The notes: a model not told the origin generated them from the sequence alone. A stretch of 64,000 nucleotides of DNA from Bacillus sp. FJAT-29937 (GCF_001509555.1 NZ_LMAS01000002.1:1-64000); one strand, 5' to 3'; counted from the first letter of the stretch, positions 35,905 to 45,561 are shown. Made by a program: numbers and translations.

Positions 35905-37011
35905 ATGAAATCAGTTTTGCTTTATTATCCTTTTGAAATAGCTGAAAATGCGAATAGCGGTTCCAAGCTTCGACCTAAGGAAATGTATAAGGCGTTTCAG
36001 GAATGGGGAGCGAAGGAGAACATAGAAATTCTACTTCTGTCAGGAAATTCTTCTGCCCGGGAAGCCCTTTTTGAACAATGGAAGGCAGAAGGGAAGCTTG
36101 AACATGTTTGGTTTTGCTATATGGAAAATCAAACGATTCCTTTCTGGCTGACTGATAAAGGTCATATTCCGAAGAAGCCATTCATTGATAAAAAGGTGAT
36201 GAGTTATTTAAAGCAGCGTCAAGTGCCTGTTGGCGTTTTCTATCGTGATGTATATTGGAAGTTTGACGAGCTTTATCCGTTAAAAGGTGTAAAAAAGACG
36301 ATCATGCAAACCATTTATCGGATGGAGGAAAGGTTTTACAACAAGTATTGCCAAGTTATTTTCCTTCCTAGCGATGCGATGGGGACGTATGTTGATATTC
36401 AAAGAGAGAAGATTTCTCTTCCGCCGGGCGGCAAAAAAGTGGACGTCGTGAAGAAGGAAAAGGATACTCAGCTCGCGCAGGGTCTTTATGTCGGCGGGAT
36501 TAATAATGAAGATTACGGTTTATTTTTGCTGCTGGATGCATTAGAACTGGCAAACAAGCAGAAAAAGGTTTCTAAATTGACGATTGTTTGCCGTGAGGAT
36601 GAATACAGGCAGTTACCTGATGAGAAGAAGAATCGTTTAAAAGAGATGAATGTTGCGATCAAGCATGTAAGCGGCGAAGCATTAAATGATCTCTATCGTG
36701 AAATGGACTTTGCCTATATTCCTAGATACCGCAGCACGTACAATGATTTCTCTGTTCCTGTGAAGCTTGTTGAGTATCTCTCTAATGAACTGCCCGTGGT
36801 CGCCACATATTGTCAGGCGCAAAGAGAGATAATAGAGTCAGACGGATATGGAATTATTTGCGAGGATAAGCCTGAGGATATGGCAAGAGCCATTAAAGAG
36901 ATGGCTTTCAAAGCTTCAGGATATCGTGAAAACATTCAAAAAACCTTTTTGCAAAAGCATTCATGGACCGCCAGGGTGGAAAAAATTAAGAATGCCTTAG
37001 TAAAAGAGTAG
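35905..37011 (+). CDS. Glycosyltransferase (GT-B fold)
   Basis: 368-residue cytosolic glycosyltransferase. The C-terminal half shows QGLYVGGINNEDYGLFLLLDAL, a mid-domain turn, FAYIPRYRSTYNDFSVPVKLVEYLSNELPVVAT and HSWTARVEKI, the GT4-like donor-binding layout with the E in KLVEYLS. The N-terminal half is divergent. It would add one sugar of the repeat unit; donor and linkage cannot be read from sequence. AAGGAGA lies 6-7 nt before ATG 35905. Confidence 0.82.
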   Translation: MKSVLLYYPFEIAENANSGSKLRPKEMYKAFQEWGAKENIEILLLSGNSSAREALFEQWKAEGKLEHVWFCYMENQTIPFWLTDKGHIPKKPFIDKKVMSYLKQRQVPVGVFYRDVYWKFDELYPLKGVKKTIMQTIYRMEERFYNKYCQVIFLPSDAMGTYVDIQREKISLPPGGKKVDVVKKEKDTQLAQGLYVGGINNEDYGLFLLLDALELANKQKKVSKLTIVCREDEYRQLPDEKKNRLKEMNVAIKHVSGEALNDLYREMDFAYIPRYRSTYNDFSVPVKLVEYLSNELPVVATYCQAQREIIESDGYGIICEDKPEDMARAIKEMAFKASGYRENIQKTFLQKHSWTARVEKIKNALVKE

Positions 37012-37046
37012 TTTCGAGGCGCTAAAGCGCATGTACAGGAGGATTT

Positions 37047-38129
37047 ATGAAAGTATTAATTTTGGCTCCAAGCAGGTCGATCCACACGCATAAGTGGGCC
37101 TTATTTTACAAAAATAACGGGATAGACGTTAAGGTTGTTACCTTTGCGGACCATTATTCTGAGGAAAATGCGAAGGAAATTGATACGACTACACTTCCTA
37201 AGCTTTTACCTGGGAAGCTATCTTATTTTTCAAGCGTTTTTGCCCTTAAGAAGGTGCTAAAACAATTTAAGCCTGATATTTTCCATGCTCATTACGCCTC
37301 AAGTTATGGCTTTGTCGGAGCGCTTGCGAATTATAAGCCTTTTTATTTGTCTGTCTGGGGAAGAGATGTTTTTCAGTTTCCGCAGCAGGGCAGTTTAAAT
37401 CGGAAAATGGTTGAATATACTTTGTCGAAAACCGATGTGATTGGTTCTACAAGTCATATCATGGCTAAAGAAACGAATAAGTATACGGATAAAAACATTT
37501 TTGTTACACCATTTGGAGTAGATATGGCGAAGTTCAAGCCTCTGCCAGGTTTAAAATCTGAGGATCATATTACGATTGGAACGGTTAAGGCACTCGAAGA
37601 TAAATACGGAATTGCGGATTTAATTCATGCCTTTGCAGACATCCATAAGAGTAAAAGCAATGCCAGGCTGCTTATTGTAGGGGATGGACGTCAGAAGGAT
37701 GAATATATCCAATTAACCCGCGCTTTGAAAATTGAAGATGTCACTACTTTTACTGGACGAGTTCCAAATGACAAGGTTCCGGAATATATCAATAAAATGG
37801 ATGTATTTGCTGTCCCTTCAACAGAAGATAGTGAGAGCTTCGGTGTCGCTGCAGTCGAATCGATGGCGTGCGGTGTACCTGTTGTCGTTTCTAATGTTGG
37901 CGGATTGCCAGAAGTTGTTGTTGAAGGCAAGACTGGATACGTTGTACCGAAGGAAAATCCGAAAGAGTTAGCCAAAGCCATCCTTTCTTTAGTTGAAAAT
38001 AAAGAAAAGAGCAGAGAAATGGGTCTAGCAGGAATCGAGCATGTGAAAGCCCATTATAATTGGGTAGATAATGCAAATGGAATGCTAGACCTATATGAAA
38101 AAACCTTGAAAGAGGGGATGAAATCATGA
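37047..38129 (+). CDS. Family 4 glycosyltransferase
   Basis: 360-residue GT4 enzyme: LAPSRSIHTHKWALFYK at the N-terminus, DIFHAHYASSYGFVGAL, SVWGRDV, the FVTPFGVDMAKFKP hinge, IGTVKALEDKYGI and the donor-site EDSESFGVAAVESMACGVPVV with its E-x7-E pattern. The closest pattern is the group of WcaL/EpsD-like transferases acting on lipid-linked oligosaccharides. CAGGAGGA before ATG 37047; the stop overlaps the galU start by 4 nt. Confidence 0.88.
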   Translation: MKVLILAPSRSIHTHKWALFYKNNGIDVKVVTFADHYSEENAKEIDTTTLPKLLPGKLSYFSSVFALKKVLKQFKPDIFHAHYASSYGFVGALANYKPFYLSVWGRDVFQFPQQGSLNRKMVEYTLSKTDVIGSTSHIMAKETNKYTDKNIFVTPFGVDMAKFKPLPGLKSEDHITIGTVKALEDKYGIADLIHAFADIHKSKSNARLLIVGDGRQKDEYIQLTRALKIEDVTTFTGRVPNDKVPEYINKMDVFAVPSTEDSESFGVAAVESMACGVPVVVSNVGGLPEVVVEGKTGYVVPKENPKELAKAILSLVENKEKSREMGLAGIEHVKAHYNWVDNANGMLDLYEKTLKEGMKS

Positions 38130-38989
38130 TTAAAAAGGCGGTAATTCCTGCTGCAGGGTTGGGGACTAGATTTTTGCCGGCAACAAAAGCACAGCCGAAG
38201 GAAATGCTTCCAATCGTTGATAAACCAACGATTCAATATATTATTGAAGAGGCTGTTGAATCAGGGATTGAGGATATTATTATCGTAACGGGAAGAAGCA
38301 AAAGGGCGATTGAGGACCATTTTGATAAATCCGTTGAGTTAGAAATGCTTCTTGAAAGAACAGGCAAGCATGATATGCTCGAAGTGGTTGAGAATATCTC
38401 CAATCTTGTTGATATTCATTATGTTCGACAAAAAGAGCCGCTTGGCTTAGGACATGCTGTGTTATGTGCGAAGAAGTTTATCGGAAACGAGCCTTTTGCG
38501 GTATTGTTGGGTGATGATATCGTAGATAGTGAGGTTCCTGCTCTTAAACAAATGATTAATCAATATAATGAAGTTCAATCAAGCATATTGGGCTGTAATG
38601 AGGTTCCGCGTTCTGAGGTTAATAAGTATGGAATCGTGAATTACTCAGAGAAAAACGGGGATCTATACAAGGTGGAAAGCCTTGTTGAAAAACCTTCGAT
38701 TGAAGAGGCTCCGTCCACACAAGCGATTGTTGGGCGCTATATTTTATCGCCGGCGATTTTTGAATTGCTTGAAGAGGTTGCCCCTGATAAAAAAGGTGAA
38801 ATCCAGCTTACAGATGCGATTGATCGTTTATTAGGAAAAGAATCGATTTACTCCTATATTCTTCAAGGGAAGCGATATGATGTTGGGGATAAATTTGGTT
38901 TCTTACAGGCATCAATTGATTATGCTTTAAAGCGTCCAGATCTTAAAGATAAGCTGGAAGCGTATATTAAACAGTTAAATGTGAACTAA
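38126..38989 (+). CDS. UTP-glucose-1-phosphate uridylyltransferase
   Basis: Makes UDP-glucose from UTP and glucose-1-phosphate. The nucleotidyltransferase signature AAGLGTRFLPATKAQPKEMLP and the conserved KPTIQYIIEEAV, PLGLGHAVLCA, LLGDDIV, VEKPS and GKRYDVGDKFG segments are all present. 287 residues, the usual GalU/GtaB length. Being translationally coupled inside the glycan operon suggests that glucose, or a UDP-glucose-derived sugar, is part of the polymer. Confidence 0.94.
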   Translation: MIKKAVIPAAGLGTRFLPATKAQPKEMLPIVDKPTIQYIIEEAVESGIEDIIIVTGRSKRAIEDHFDKSVELEMLLERTGKHDMLEVVENISNLVDIHYVRQKEPLGLGHAVLCAKKFIGNEPFAVLLGDDIVDSEVPALKQMINQYNEVQSSILGCNEVPRSEVNKYGIVNYSEKNGDLYKVESLVEKPSIEEAPSTQAIVGRYILSPAIFELLEEVAPDKKGEIQLTDAIDRLLGKESIYSYILQGKRYDVGDKFGFLQASIDYALKRPDLKDKLEAYIKQLNVN

Positions 38990-39003
38990 TTGGAGATGGG
39001 AAA

Positions 39004-40245
39004 ATGAGAGTGATTTACTTATGTCAGCATTTTCCCCCTGAAACAGGTGCTCCGCAAATTCGTGTGTACGAAGTGAGTAAAGAGCTTATTAGCAGAGGAC
39101 ATCAGGTGGAAGTGATTACCGCATTTCCTCATCACCCTCACGGAATCATTCCAGAGGAATATCGAGGAAAGTTTTATATGTTTGAAAAGTGGGATGGGAT
39201 CCCTGTTCATCGTTCTTGGATTTACCCATCTCCAAAGGGAAGCTTTTGGAAGCGGCTTGCTTCTTATTTTTCCTTCACCTTTAGTGCCTTTTATTCCATT
39301 ATGAAATCCAAGCCAACCGATGTGATCATCTGTAATTCCCCGCCGTTATTTCTTGGGATTACGGGTTATCTCGGTGCGAAAATGAAGCGGGCTAAGTTTG
39401 TTTTCAACGTTGCAGATATTTGGCCGGAATCAGCGGTGGAGCTTGGCATTTTGAAAAATAAAAGCTTTATCCGGCTAGCGGAGGTCCTTGAAAGGTTCTT
39501 GTATAAGAAGTCGTGGAAAATCGCGACTGCTACTGATGGCATTAAGGATTATATGGTTCGAAAGGGGAAGGATGAGGCAGATGTGTTTCTTCTTCCGAAT
39601 GGTGTGAATACGGATACCTTTTTGCCACTTCCGAAAGACCATGAGCTTTTGGAGAAAATAGGCATTCAGGGGAAAAAGGTATTTATGTACGCTGGAGCTT
39701 TGGGTTATGCCCAAGGATTAGATTCCGTATTGGGGGCAGCTCTTATATTAAAGGACAAGCTTCCAGATGTGCATTTTCTCTTCGTTGGTGATGGTCAGGA
39801 GCGCGAGAAGCTGGTGAACATGAAAGAGGAATTCCAGCTTGATAATGTGACATTCTACGGATCCGTTCCTGTATCGGAAATGCCAAGGATGTTCTCGATT
39901 TGTGATTATAGTATTGTTTCGTTGAGAAATATTGAACTGTTTAAAGGGGCAAGGCCATCGAAGATTTTTCCTGCCATTTCTTCAGGGAAACCCGTTTTAT
40001 ACTGTGGGGATGGCGAAAGTGCGGCTATTTTGGAAGAATATCACTGTGGTAAAATTGCGCCGCCGGAAAATCCAGAGGGAATTGCGGCTGCCATTGAAGA
40101 GTTAATGAAAGTAACTGATGATGAGTATCAAGCCATGAGTGAAAATGGACGCAAGCTTGCTATCGAACAGTATTCATGGAAGAGCATTGTAGATGATATT
40201 CTAGACAATATTGATATGAAGCGAAAAGCAAAAGCCAATTCCTGA
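39004..40245 (+). CDS. WbuB-type family 4 glycosyltransferase
   Basis: 413-residue GT4 enzyme opening with LCQHFPPETGAPQIRVYEVSKELISRGHQVEVIT, then FPHHPHGIIPEEYRGKF, FNVADIWPESAVELG and a C-terminal GARPSKIFPAISSGKPVLY donor site. This is the pattern of WbuB-like transferases that add an N-acetylated aminosugar early in O-unit assembly. It is the last gene of the operon; its stop codon lies inside the terminator hairpin. Confidence 0.88.
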   Translation: MRVIYLCQHFPPETGAPQIRVYEVSKELISRGHQVEVITAFPHHPHGIIPEEYRGKFYMFEKWDGIPVHRSWIYPSPKGSFWKRLASYFSFTFSAFYSIMKSKPTDVIICNSPPLFLGITGYLGAKMKRAKFVFNVADIWPESAVELGILKNKSFIRLAEVLERFLYKKSWKIATATDGIKDYMVRKGKDEADVFLLPNGVNTDTFLPLPKDHELLEKIGIQGKKVFMYAGALGYAQGLDSVLGAALILKDKLPDVHFLFVGDGQEREKLVNMKEEFQLDNVTFYGSVPVSEMPRMFSICDYSIVSLRNIELFKGARPSKIFPAISSGKPVLYCGDGESAAILEEYHCGKIAPPENPEGIAAAIEELMKVTDDEYQAMSENGRKLAIEQYSWKSIVDDILDNIDMKRKAKANS

Positions 40246-40270
40246 GTGTGGGGAATTGGCTTTTGTTTTG
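40230..40270 (+). terminator. Terminator of the polysaccharide operon
   Basis: AAAGCCAATTCC / GGAATTGGCTTTT pairs around the stop codon and is followed by TTTTGTTTTG. Confidence 0.9.
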
Positions 40271-40288
40271 TTAAATGGTCCATGGTGG

Positions 40289-40742
40289 GTTCATAGTGCT
40301 CGAAAAGGCTGGCACAAGATGAAAACGCGCACTATGACGAGTTCATAGTGCTCGAAAAGGTGGGCCCAAGGTAAAAACGCTCACTATGACGAGTTCATAG
40401 TGCTCGAAAATGGTGGCTCAAGATGAAAACGCTCACTATGACATGTTCATAGTGCTCGAAAAGGGCGACCCAAAGTAAAAACGCTCACTATGACGAGTTC
40501 ATAGTGTTCGAAAATGATGGGTCAAGGTAAAAACGCGTACTATGACGGGTTCATAGTGCTCGAAAATGATGGGTCAAGGTAAAAACGCGCACTATGACGA
40601 GTTCATAGTGCTCGAAAAGGCTGGCCCAAGGTAAAAACGCTCACTATGAAGGGTTCATAGTGCTCAAAAAGCCCGCCCCAAAGTAAAAACGCTCACTATG
40701 ACAAGTTCATAGTGAGCGAAATGGACGACCTAAAGTGAAATT
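40289..40742. repeat. Tandem array, 52-bp unit of paired inverted repeats (family D, locus 1)
   Basis: TCATAGTG recurs at 40291, 40343, 40395, 40447, 40499, 40551, 40603, 40655 and 40707: nine units with an exact 52-bp period and no slippage. Each unit carries TCATAGTGCTCG near one end and CGCTCACTATGA near the other, so it can form a hairpin. Neighbouring units also pair across the junction (CACTATGA-N5-TCATAGTG). The middle 14-16 nt vary. The array fills the space between two convergent genes, ending at the SpoIID-like stop codon. The same family is at 50.7 kb. Confidence 0.95.
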
Positions 40743-42073
40743 TACCTAGACACCGTTGTCCCCTGGAAGTAATGAGTAAGAATTTGCTCGGCTGTCCAGC
40801 CTTTTTCCGCAAATCCCTTTGCACCATATTGGCTCATGCCGACGCGGTGGCCCCAGCCTTTTCCGTTTAGGGTAACGGTTGTAATGTTTCCGGTTCCTTC
40901 ATTCGTTACAACACCATTAGCAGTTTGAATAGAAACCTTTGAATCCGTCAGCGTGACTTCGCCATTCGCAGTTTGCACTTTTTGCCCTTTCAAATCTCCA
41001 ATAGCAGTAGTTCCGCTAGAAGTCTGTACAGAAAGATTTTGTGAAGCCGAGCCACCATTCAGCTGAATGTCGAACCAGTTGGATTGCAATTTATTATACA
41101 GCTGCGGGTTGTTCAGTGGGAAATAGTTTCGAATAATCGATTCATTTCCTGTTACTGTTTTATCCCCTGCAGAGGTTTTAATCGTCATGCCTTTTACCTC
41201 TCCGTTAGCACCTGTTTTTGATAACACTATGTCATAAATCTGTGCTGAAAGATCTGTGAATCCAAAAGTTTTCAGCAGAGTTTCGGCAGGGAATGTTTCT
41301 GTCCAGTTGCTGAACGGCGATGATTCATATGGATCATCTACTGAAACAAGATATGGGAAGTGCGCTTGGTTCGAGTTCCACACATCACCAACATTTGCCG
41401 TTCTGCCGCCGCTTGTGGAAAAGAAAAATGTTTGGATCGGCTTGCCGTTATATTTGACTAGCATTCCTTCTGTTTCTTTAATAGCCGCATTTGTTCTTGC
41501 GTCTTCACCAGAGTATCCTCGATACACTTGGCTAGCTGCTGTGCTTGTCAGCATCAAGGTGTTGGCAGCATAGCTTCTTGCTGATATCGCTTGAGCCTTC
41601 AGTGCTTCCTTATGAAAGGAGGCAGGCATTTCACTTGGGACAACTCCCTTTAAATAATCTTCCATATCAAGAATGTTAATGATTTCTACCTTGCTTCCAT
41701 TTGGCTTTAAAAAGAAGCTGCCCCTATATGTCGTGCTGTTGCTGACTCTGACAAGAGAGGTACTTGTGCTGATTTTTTCCTGTAAATTGAAGCCTGTTGC
41801 AGAATTAAGACTAGTTCCGTTGAAAGTGACATTTACATTTGAACCGTCCTTTTTAACGATGAGAACCGTGCCTTGTGGTATTTCTGTGACTTCAGCCGTA
41901 TCTTTGTTGTTTAACTGATAACTGCCATTTGCTGTTAGCGTAACACTGGCTGCCAGATGTACCGATACATTTACTTCATTCGGATAATTTACTAGTTCAG
42001 ATGCTTTTGAGTCTGTTGGAAGATAGACTAGTAGCAATAGGAAACTAACAATGATAGAAATGAATTTCTTCAA
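40742..42073 (-). CDS. SpoIID/LytB-domain protein (amidase enhancer, LytB-like)
   Basis: Secreted 443-residue protein with a signal peptide (1-24). After a ~110-residue beta-rich N-terminal region, the SpoIID/LytB domain begins at YLKGVVPSEMPASFHKEALKAQAISARSYAA and runs to GKGWGHRVGMSQYGAKGFAEKGW near the C-terminus. Such proteins cleave glycan strands (SpoIID) or stimulate the LytC amidase (LytB). It lies last in the minus-strand group LytC-like, SH3, LytB-like; its start is one base from the stop of the SH3 gene, so the two are coupled. Its 3' end abuts the 52-bp array and no separate terminator is seen. Confidence 0.9.
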   Translation of the reverse strand: MKKFISIIVSFLLLLVYLPTDSKASELVNYPNEVNVSVHLAASVTLTANGSYQLNNKDTAEVTEIPQGTVLIVKKDGSNVNVTFNGTSLNSATGFNLQEKISTSTSLVRVSNSTTYRGSFFLKPNGSKVEIINILDMEDYLKGVVPSEMPASFHKEALKAQAISARSYAANTLMLTSTAASQVYRGYSGEDARTNAAIKETEGMLVKYNGKPIQTFFFSTSGGRTANVGDVWNSNQAHFPYLVSVDDPYESSPFSNWTETFPAETLLKTFGFTDLSAQIYDIVLSKTGANGEVKGMTIKTSAGDKTVTGNESIIRNYFPLNNPQLYNKLQSNWFDIQLNGGSASQNLSVQTSSGTTAIGDLKGQKVQTANGEVTLTDSKVSIQTANGVVTNEGTGNITTVTLNGKGWGHRVGMSQYGAKGFAEKGWTAEQILTHYFQGTTVSR

Positions 42074-42074
42074 T

Positions 42075-42791
42075 TTATTTCACCTCGCTAAGAGATCCGG
42101 ATACCCATCCTTTTACTCCAGCAGAAGTTTCAGCATTGTACCAAACTTCTCCTTTTGCATTAGTAAATGTTGAAATATATTTCAATGATGTTCCTTTTTT
42201 CAGTGTTTCGATGACGGCATAGCTAGTCGTAGCCCCTTTGCGCAGATGAACATCTCCAAATGTAACGACCTGTGTCGGACCGCTCGTGCTCGGTTTTGTT
42301 ACAGAAACCTCGTTTGAAAATACCCATCCCTTTACAGTAGCGGAAAGCTCAACACGATACCAAAGGCCTGTAGAAGATGTAAATTGATCAATGACCTTCA
42401 GCGCTGACCCTTGTGTTTTTGTAGCAATGACTTTATAGCTTTTCGTTGCGCCGGAGTGAATATTAACCGATGCATTGGCTGCATAAACAGTTGATGGAAG
42501 TTCTCCGTTTGCCGGCGGCTGAGTCGTAGTTGGCGGTGGTGTTACAGGATTTGATCCTAGTTGAGCAACTTGAGCTTTCAAACTATTAATCTCTAGCTGT
42601 TGTGTATTAATCTTATTCTCAAGCTCAGTCATTTTTGTCTTCATTGGATTTAATTGGGAGGTTACCCATTCCACACTGGCTAATACAACATTGCTAGAAG
42701 CGTTCATCGCCTGGGGTGTTGCCAATACAGCGCCTGCTCCAATGCTAAGTGTCAATGCTCCAGCAGCAATTAATTTTTTAGACCGGTTCAT
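42075..42791 (-). CDS. Secreted protein with coiled coil and two bacterial SH3 domains
   Basis: 238 residues: signal peptide (1-32), a short heptad-rich stretch (MKTKMTELENKINTQQLEINSLKAQV, ~51-76), a Pro/Thr linker (VTPPPTTTQPP) and two SH3b domains, each with the RKGAT or HSGAT start and a GWV ending (~108-170 and ~175-238). These domains bind peptidoglycan and are very like those of the neighbouring amidase, so this may be an accessory or targeting subunit. ATG 42791 has TAGGGGGA upstream. No catalytic domain is present. Confidence 0.85.
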   Translation of the reverse strand: MNRSKKLIAAGALTLSIGAGAVLATPQAMNASSNVVLASVEWVTSQLNPMKTKMTELENKINTQQLEINSLKAQVAQLGSNPVTPPPTTTQPPANGELPSTVYAANASVNIHSGATKSYKVIATKTQGSALKVIDQFTSSTGLWYRVELSATVKGWVFSNEVSVTKPSTSGPTQVVTFGDVHLRKGATTSYAVIETLKKGTSLKYISTFTNAKGEVWYNAETSAGVKGWVSGSLSEVK

Positions 42792-42827
42792 TTATTTTTT
42801 TCCCCCTATGTTATGTAATAGTTTTAT

Positions 42828-42866
42828 AAAAAAAAATTTGGGTATTATATAAAAAATACCCAAATT
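42828..42866 (-). terminator. Terminator or attenuator between the LytC-like and SH3 genes
   Basis: On the minus strand AATTTGGGTATT / AATACCCAAATT (12 bp, 8-nt loop) is followed by a run of T residues, directly after the amidase gene. Confidence 0.9.
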
Positions 42867-42924
42867 CACTTACATATAGTAGATTAACATAAATTTTTTT
42901 GTCAGGAAATAGAATTACTAGATT

Positions 42925-45213
42925 TTAGAAGTTGTTAAAGTATTCCTCTAAACCTTTCGTGATTCCAACAGCTGCTTTTTTGCGGAATTCTGTTGTTTTT
43001 AATAAAGCTTCTTCCTTAGGGTTTGATAGGAATGCCAGTTCAACTAGAACACTCGGAAGCTCGTTCATACGGTTTACGTAGAATACTTGCTCCTTCACAC
43101 CTCTATTATACGTATTCATAGAGGATACCATATTTTTCTGAATGGCCGTTCCCAGTGTTTTACTTCTTGGACCGTTAAAGTTAACGGTTGAATTATAATA
43201 GGTCGTCGTTCCATTAGATGTTGAAGAAAAAGAGTCTCCGTGAATACTAATGAACGCATCCGCCTGTGACCGATTGGCAATATCCGTTCTTTGTGACAGC
43301 TCTAAAAAGATATCTGTGCTCCTAGTCAAAGTGACGATGGCACCATATGCTTCTAGTTCCTGCTTGAGGATGAGAGCCGTGCCTAAATTTACATCTTTCT
43401 CTTTTAGCCCAGTCGGACCAACAGCCCCAGCATCTTTTCCGCCATGTCCGGCATCTACGATAATATGCTTGCCAAGCAATCCGAATGGGACAATTTTGAT
43501 CGATAACTTATCGTTATAATCTCTGATTGTAAAAGAGTACCCTGGTTCAAATGTGATGATTACAGATTTTTCACTGCCGGACGCAATCGTCTCAACGGAT
43601 TGAATCCCTGGAATATTTCCTTTTGGCAGATCAACGTCCGTTAATCCTCCGGAAAGCTTTAATCGATTGGACGATAAAGTAGAGTAAGAGATTGAATATT
43701 TACTAGGCTTTTTCCAGTTTAAGTATTGATTCCCATCCAAACTAGTCACTTCAGGAGAAAGAAGCTTTTTCTCTAATAATTGAAGGGAATCAATATGTGT
43801 TTCCTGAACCCAGCCTGTATTTCCAGATGAGCTCTTTATTTGAAGCCAATATTGGCCAAGTGAATTCGTAAAGTCGCCAACTACAGTCACTTTAGTGCTC
43901 TTTTTGAGAACTTCCTTTACTTTATATTGGGTCGAAGCACCGGAATGTAAAGAAATATTGCTTGCACCTACAACAAGGGTAGCCCCTTTACTAATGGTTG
44001 GCTTAGTAGATACGACTGTTGCATGCACCCAGACTGTTTGATTAGAACTGTTGAGGGCTTTGTACCATAGACTGCCGCTTGTGTCGTATGCCTTATCTAT
44101 AGCTGTTAACAGAGTTCCCATTGTCGCTTGATCAACAACAGAATCATTTGTTGATGGGCCGCTTCTTAAATTGGCTACTGCCACACTTACATATAAGTCA
44201 ATATTCAGTGATTCAGTCGTACTGATTGTATGAGCCGGGACCCAGCCTAATAATGTTGGGGTAACCTCTACCCTTAGCCAAGCAGTTCCATTCGTATGTG
44301 TAAAATGATCAACGACTTTAACCTTTTGGTTCGCTGATAGCTTGGTTACAGATGCATAGGAGTCAGTCGCCCCTTTTCTTACATCATTTCCGTTTTTACT
44401 GCTGAATACATAGCTGCCAACCTCTGGGAGGGTGGATGCATCAGGGGCAGTCTCCGAGTCAGGAGGACTTGGCAAATTGGAAGCAGGCTTAAAGGCATCC
44501 TCATGAATCCAGCCTTTAATGGTGCCTAAATCTGCACGATACCAAGTTTCTCCAGCCGCATTTTTAAATGTGTCAATGATGTTGATCTTTTGATTTTGAT
44601 AAACGTATGTAACAATGCTGTAGGATCCAGTGGCGCCCTTTCTGACTGCAGCTTTGGATTGAACCGTCTTGCTTTCTATAGCAGGAGGGGCAGGCTTTGA
44701 ATCGGTCACCGGGGTTAAGTAGCTTTGAATGACCCATCCTTTAATCGAACCAACTTCGATTCGGTACCATAATTCCCCTTTGCTATTTTTAAAGCTATCA
44801 ATCACTTTTACCTTCGTTCCTTTTGATAGCTTTGCTGCTACGTCATAAGTGGTTGTAGCGCCTTTACGAACATTTACTTGATCCTCTGTAATGGTTGCTT
44901 CTTTTCCTGTTAGCAGTGTAGATTGATTAGTAGAATTCTCGGCAAAGCCGCTCGCTAATCCCCATCCTTGTTTGCTGCCTAAATCAACTCGATACCATGT
45001 TTCACCAGCAGAGTTGATGAATTCATCAATAACGGTAACGCTTTTTCCTATAGGAAGAGATGTAATTAGAGGATAGGCAGCTGTAGCGCCTTTTCTAATC
45101 TCAACATTTTGGTCTACGAACATATTAGCCGGAGTATTAAGATTTTCGGCTTGTACGATGGCAGGGAATAAAGCAGCAGTGGCAAGAACAGAAGAGGCAA
45201 TGAGTTTTTTCAA
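42925..45213 (-). CDS. Secreted N-acetylmuramoyl-L-alanine amidase, LytC-like, with six SH3b repeats
   Basis: Major autolysin candidate. Signal peptide (1-24), six ~65-residue SH3b domains (~25-470, each with an RKGATxxY or related turn and a KGW ending), an AMIN-like beta region (~490-580) and a C-terminal Amidase_3 domain: DAGHGGKDAG (zinc His), KEKDVNL (zinc Glu), SIHGD (zinc His) and VELAF (catalytic Glu). The start is TTG 45213 with GGAGGG 7 nt upstream; the frame back to 45234 includes that site. A good promoter lies at 45255-45283. Proline-rich linkers (PAPPAIE, LPSPPDSE) join some repeats. About 762 residues. B. subtilis LytC uses other wall repeats, so only the catalytic part is LytC-like. 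Confidence 0.92.
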   Translation of the reverse strand: MKKLIASSVLATAALFPAIVQAENLNTPANMFVDQNVEIRKGATAAYPLITSLPIGKSVTVIDEFINSAGETWYRVDLGSKQGWGLASGFAENSTNQSTLLTGKEATITEDQVNVRKGATTTYDVAAKLSKGTKVKVIDSFKNSKGELWYRIEVGSIKGWVIQSYLTPVTDSKPAPPAIESKTVQSKAAVRKGATGSYSIVTYVYQNQKINIIDTFKNAAGETWYRADLGTIKGWIHEDAFKPASNLPSPPDSETAPDASTLPEVGSYVFSSKNGNDVRKGATDSYASVTKLSANQKVKVVDHFTHTNGTAWLRVEVTPTLLGWVPAHTISTTESLNIDLYVSVAVANLRSGPSTNDSVVDQATMGTLLTAIDKAYDTSGSLWYKALNSSNQTVWVHATVVSTKPTISKGATLVVGASNISLHSGASTQYKVKEVLKKSTKVTVVGDFTNSLGQYWLQIKSSSGNTGWVQETHIDSLQLLEKKLLSPEVTSLDGNQYLNWKKPSKYSISYSTLSSNRLKLSGGLTDVDLPKGNIPGIQSVETIASGSEKSVIITFEPGYSFTIRDYNDKLSIKIVPFGLLGKHIIVDAGHGGKDAGAVGPTGLKEKDVNLGTALILKQELEAYGAIVTLTRSTDIFLELSQRTDIANRSQADAFISIHGDSFSSTSNGTTTYYNSTVNFNGPRSKTLGTAIQKNMVSSMNTYNRGVKEQVFYVNRMNELPSVLVELAFLSNPKEEALLKTTEFRKKAAVGITKGLEEYFNNF

Positions 45214-45254
45214 ATTTCTTCCCTCCGTTGTCAAAATTTAATAGATACTACCTT

Positions 45255-45283
45255 ATTCTAGCGAATTTTGTCTAATGTTCCAA
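45255..45283 (-). promoter_or_regulatory. Sigma-A-type promoter of the LytC-like amidase gene
   Basis: On the minus strand TTGGAA and TAGAAT are separated by exactly 17 nt, about 42 nt upstream of the TTG start codon. Confidence 0.65.
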
Positions 45284-45369
45284 CCCGTAAAAGCAAATTT
45301 AGGCATTTATAATTATGAAAAAAATGTAAGGAGGAAAATAAAGCTAAAATAGGCTTGTTTGATAGGCAG

Positions 45370-45485
45370 AAAACATTCATGAGCGTCTGCTCCCAGCCTA
45401 GAATAAATGTCGCTGGCTTCATTTCTCGGCGCTGGTGATTACTAACAAGTTCTGCTGAATTCAACAACAATTTAGTTTTTACATA
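45370..45485 (+). repeat. Dispersed ~100-bp intergenic element, copy 3
   Basis: Contains AACATTCATGAGCGTCTGCT, AAATGTCGCTGGCTTCATTT, CTGGTGATTACTAACAAGTT and CAACAATTTAGTTTTTAC in the same order as copies 1 and 2. It lacks the TACATCAA segment they share and has a 10-nt insertion after TGCTCCC. It lies between two minus-strand genes. Confidence 0.75.
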
Positions 45486-45520
45486 AAAAAAGCTGCCTTA
45501 GCATCCGCATCGGCAACTTT
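45485..45520 (-). terminator. Terminator of the LCP gene
   Basis: On the minus strand AAAGTTGCC / GGCAGCTTT with a 14-nt loop, followed by TTTTTTATG. Confidence 0.82.
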
Positions 45521-45561
45521 AATTAGTATCTATTAAGATGGTAATCTTTTAAAAAATGAAA

